Assembly: GCA_002254285.1 (NCBI GenBank) | Contig: NIUZ01000105.1 | Span: 1-6,337 of the forward strand | Reading direction: 5' to 3' | Length of the DNA stretch: 6,337 nt | DNA from: Bacteroidetes bacterium 4572_112 | GTDB taxonomy: Bacteria > Bacteroidota > Bacteroidia > Bacteroidales > UBA1556 | Part shown: piece after piece, positions 5,801 to 6,337 of the stretch | Position numbering within the stretch: position 1 is the stretch's first letter | How the letters are laid out: each line of letters begins with the position of its first letter | Program-made: the position numbers and the translations under genes | The notes under the pieces: model-generated | Databases searched by the model: none | What the model saw: only the letters and a program-made list of their open reading frames with translations | Told to the model about the DNA's origin: nothing

Positions 5801-6337
5801 TACTTCGACTAGTGACAATACAAAATATTTATCCGAGCAACAACAAGCTTTAAATAAAGTTAATTCTGAATTATCATTGTTGGAAAATAATTATAAAACT
5901 ATTGAAAATGGTTCTGATAAATTAGTCGCTAAATACAAAGAACAACAAGACGCATTGCATAATTTAGCAGATTTATTAAGAGTTCAATTAACATTGTTAG
6001 ATCCAACTACTCAAGAATATGCAGATTTGCAAAATACTATTGATGGTTTAAGTAATAGTTGGTGGAGTGCAGAGAAATCAATCAGCGATTTTAACAAAGA
6101 GCTTGAGGACGAAGCTTTAAAGAAAGCGGAAGAGGCTTTAAAAAGAGCTAATGAAGCACTTAAAGATTACAAAGAAAATTTAGAGGATTTAGCTAAAACT
6201 TATCAGGATGATTTTAGTAGAGGTATAGATAAAGGCATAGCTAGATTAGAGGAATTGAGGGATTTAGAAGATGATTCTATACAAAGTTCTATTGATGGGA
6301 TTGAAAGCAAGATAGAATCAATGGAAGAGGCAAATAG
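2874..6337 (+). CDS. Phage tail tape measure protein, TP901 family, 3' end outside the window
   Basis: ATG 2874 follows AGGTGAG (2864-2870), and the frame is open to the window end, giving at least 1,154 residues. Residues 20-165 are Lys/Glu/Gln-rich coiled coil with an internal repeat. Residues 238-266 (FGKFILWMGVTTVFFGVV) are hydrophobic. Residues 268-437 (from LDTALVELKKVTDE to SMRLRG) match the TP901-type tape measure core, including LGRTTVETLNATSAFARMGY and VSNKFAVTTGDLSEG. Residues 590-659 hold about three hydrophobic segments, typical of the part proposed to enter the host membrane during DNA injection. The remainder is coiled coil, broken near 915-945 (FDPTTITVAGGIEVQTHGFSG). No cysteine codon occurs in the visible part and only two histidines were noted. 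The protein fills the tail tube and sets its length; at roughly 0.15 nm per residue the visible part alone implies a tail above about 170 nm. Confidence 0.95.
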   Translation, partial: MVNDKIDVGLRLGLDEKSKASVKSQVDKLKKEFETLKKESIQLSSKELDLQKKMLVNEGLRLKNQRLQISVEKEKAKVSQNASKSELDLANRKLKEQKQMLVNDGIAVKNKQKILAVEKKETLEIEKQNKASITKLAKEEKSLQNQKVSLAIFKEQQARSVTGLETGTLKGTYNTAELDKFKASVDALKTTTPDLNNQMRTLKSQFKNIETNARTSSRAIKEAADNTVTLGSQLKNAFGKFILWMGVTTVFFGVVRALRSGIDTVIELDTALVELKKVTDETETSYNKFLKTSIDVSKSLGRTTVETLNATSAFARMGYTINESLELAKSSLTLLNVADDIETVDEATNSLITALKGFQLEADMSVKIVDSLNNVSNKFAVTTGDLSEGVRRTSATMNSAGNSFDQLNGMLVGANEGMKNIEKSSSGLNTISMRLRGVGEDTEGLVPKLKEAFDQIGESGVAIEDSAGNLRSTYDILNDLAGSYDTISSKQQQYVAELAAGKKQAAVFYNLMSNWDNVVKATAASIDSVGSATKEQEKVLESVQGRLNILSSTADEFWVSFISSDLLKGGISGLTELLNILNKILDTFGGMGVILPILIGTIAIFKKTILVGLIAQLQYIPVVLSYIIAGITGVTVSLGVATALLSGLTLVLGAAFLAWKSNNKAQEEAIDNLNQLEDGLKGANEQFTKTSEMIDAFEELSNKINKTAVETAEMNSLQGKLNEIMPEVKNKIDGQNISLDEQIELYKELNNAIKEKAINEAQDILDRFSGTYDERATKIEENEAALREYNASLANQREQLRLLQEKYPKSTAMINIQRNAIDNTKDSMDKLNEETEDLININRNLANAEDLVAQSKSEIIQSSDLLISSYEDEMGIIGDLADKNEEQLGKMLKDEKELTEGLRQEITKRLLMRRAEFDPTTITVAGGIEVQTHGFSGSDDPVIKGLKDRLDTINKIYAENTIKISNQILGLGGDASTSTSDNTKYLSEQQQALNKVNSELSLLENNYKTIENGSDKLVAKYKEQQDALHNLADLLRVQLTLLDPTTQEYADLQNTIDGLSNSWWSAEKSISDFNKELEDEALKKAEEALKRANEALKDYKENLEDLAKTYQDDFSRGIDKGIARLEELRDLEDDSIQSSIDGIESKIESMEEAN
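3006..3266 (+). repeat. Diverged tandem repeat in the tape measure N-terminus
   Basis: Residues 45-84 and 85-131 share the order ELDL, then MLVN(E/D)G, then KN, then VEK, then a QN-containing end. MLVNEG starts at residue 54 and MLVNDG at 100, 46 residues apart. The two ELDL motifs (47 and 86) are 39 apart, so the copies differ by exactly seven residues, one coiled-coil heptad. The DNA has diverged, so the duplication is not recent. Confidence 0.65.

Overview
The window is AT-rich DNA with dense, same-strand genes, strong AGGAGG-type ribosome binding sites, TTA/AGA-rich codon use and U-tract terminators. This points to a bacteriophage or prophage of a low-GC Firmicute, with a clostridial or related host most likely. 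The gene order (structural tail protein, small genes, HK97-gp10-like protein, TP901-type tape measure) is that of a tail morphogenesis module of a long-tailed phage. The host and phage genus cannot be fixed from the sequence alone.

Layout: (1) 2-580, 3' part of a phage protein of unknown function, open at the left edge. (2) 607-1407, probable major tail (tube) protein. (3) 1421-1594, a 57-residue small protein whose frame stays open for 17 more codons after its TAA. (4) 1595-1905, a non-coding stretch of about 310 bases holding a strong intrinsic terminator (1666-1720), a near-consensus sigmaA promoter (1731-1759), a well-formed eight-codon leader ORF (1778-1804) and a leader RNA with several competing pairings. 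(5) 1906-2352, a helical, charged protein in the place usual for a tail assembly chaperone. (6) 2373-2834, a probable HK97-gp10-like tail component. (7) A weak U-tract hairpin over the stop codon at 2819-2850. (8) 2874 to the right edge, at least 1,154 residues of a TP901-family tape measure protein, cut by the window end.

How it works together: the tube protein polymerises around the tape measure, helped by chaperone-type proteins, and the tape measure length sets tail length. Many tube subunits but few tape measure copies are needed per virion. The terminator after the tube gene block, the fresh promoter with its own leader, and the weak terminator just before the tape measure gene can be read as devices that uncouple expression of the two halves. 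That reading is inference. The most unusual part is 1592-1905: a transcriptional reset inside a late tail operon, with a mini-ORF that could act as a leader peptide. No CRISPR array, insertion sequence, integrase or canonical tRNA was seen.
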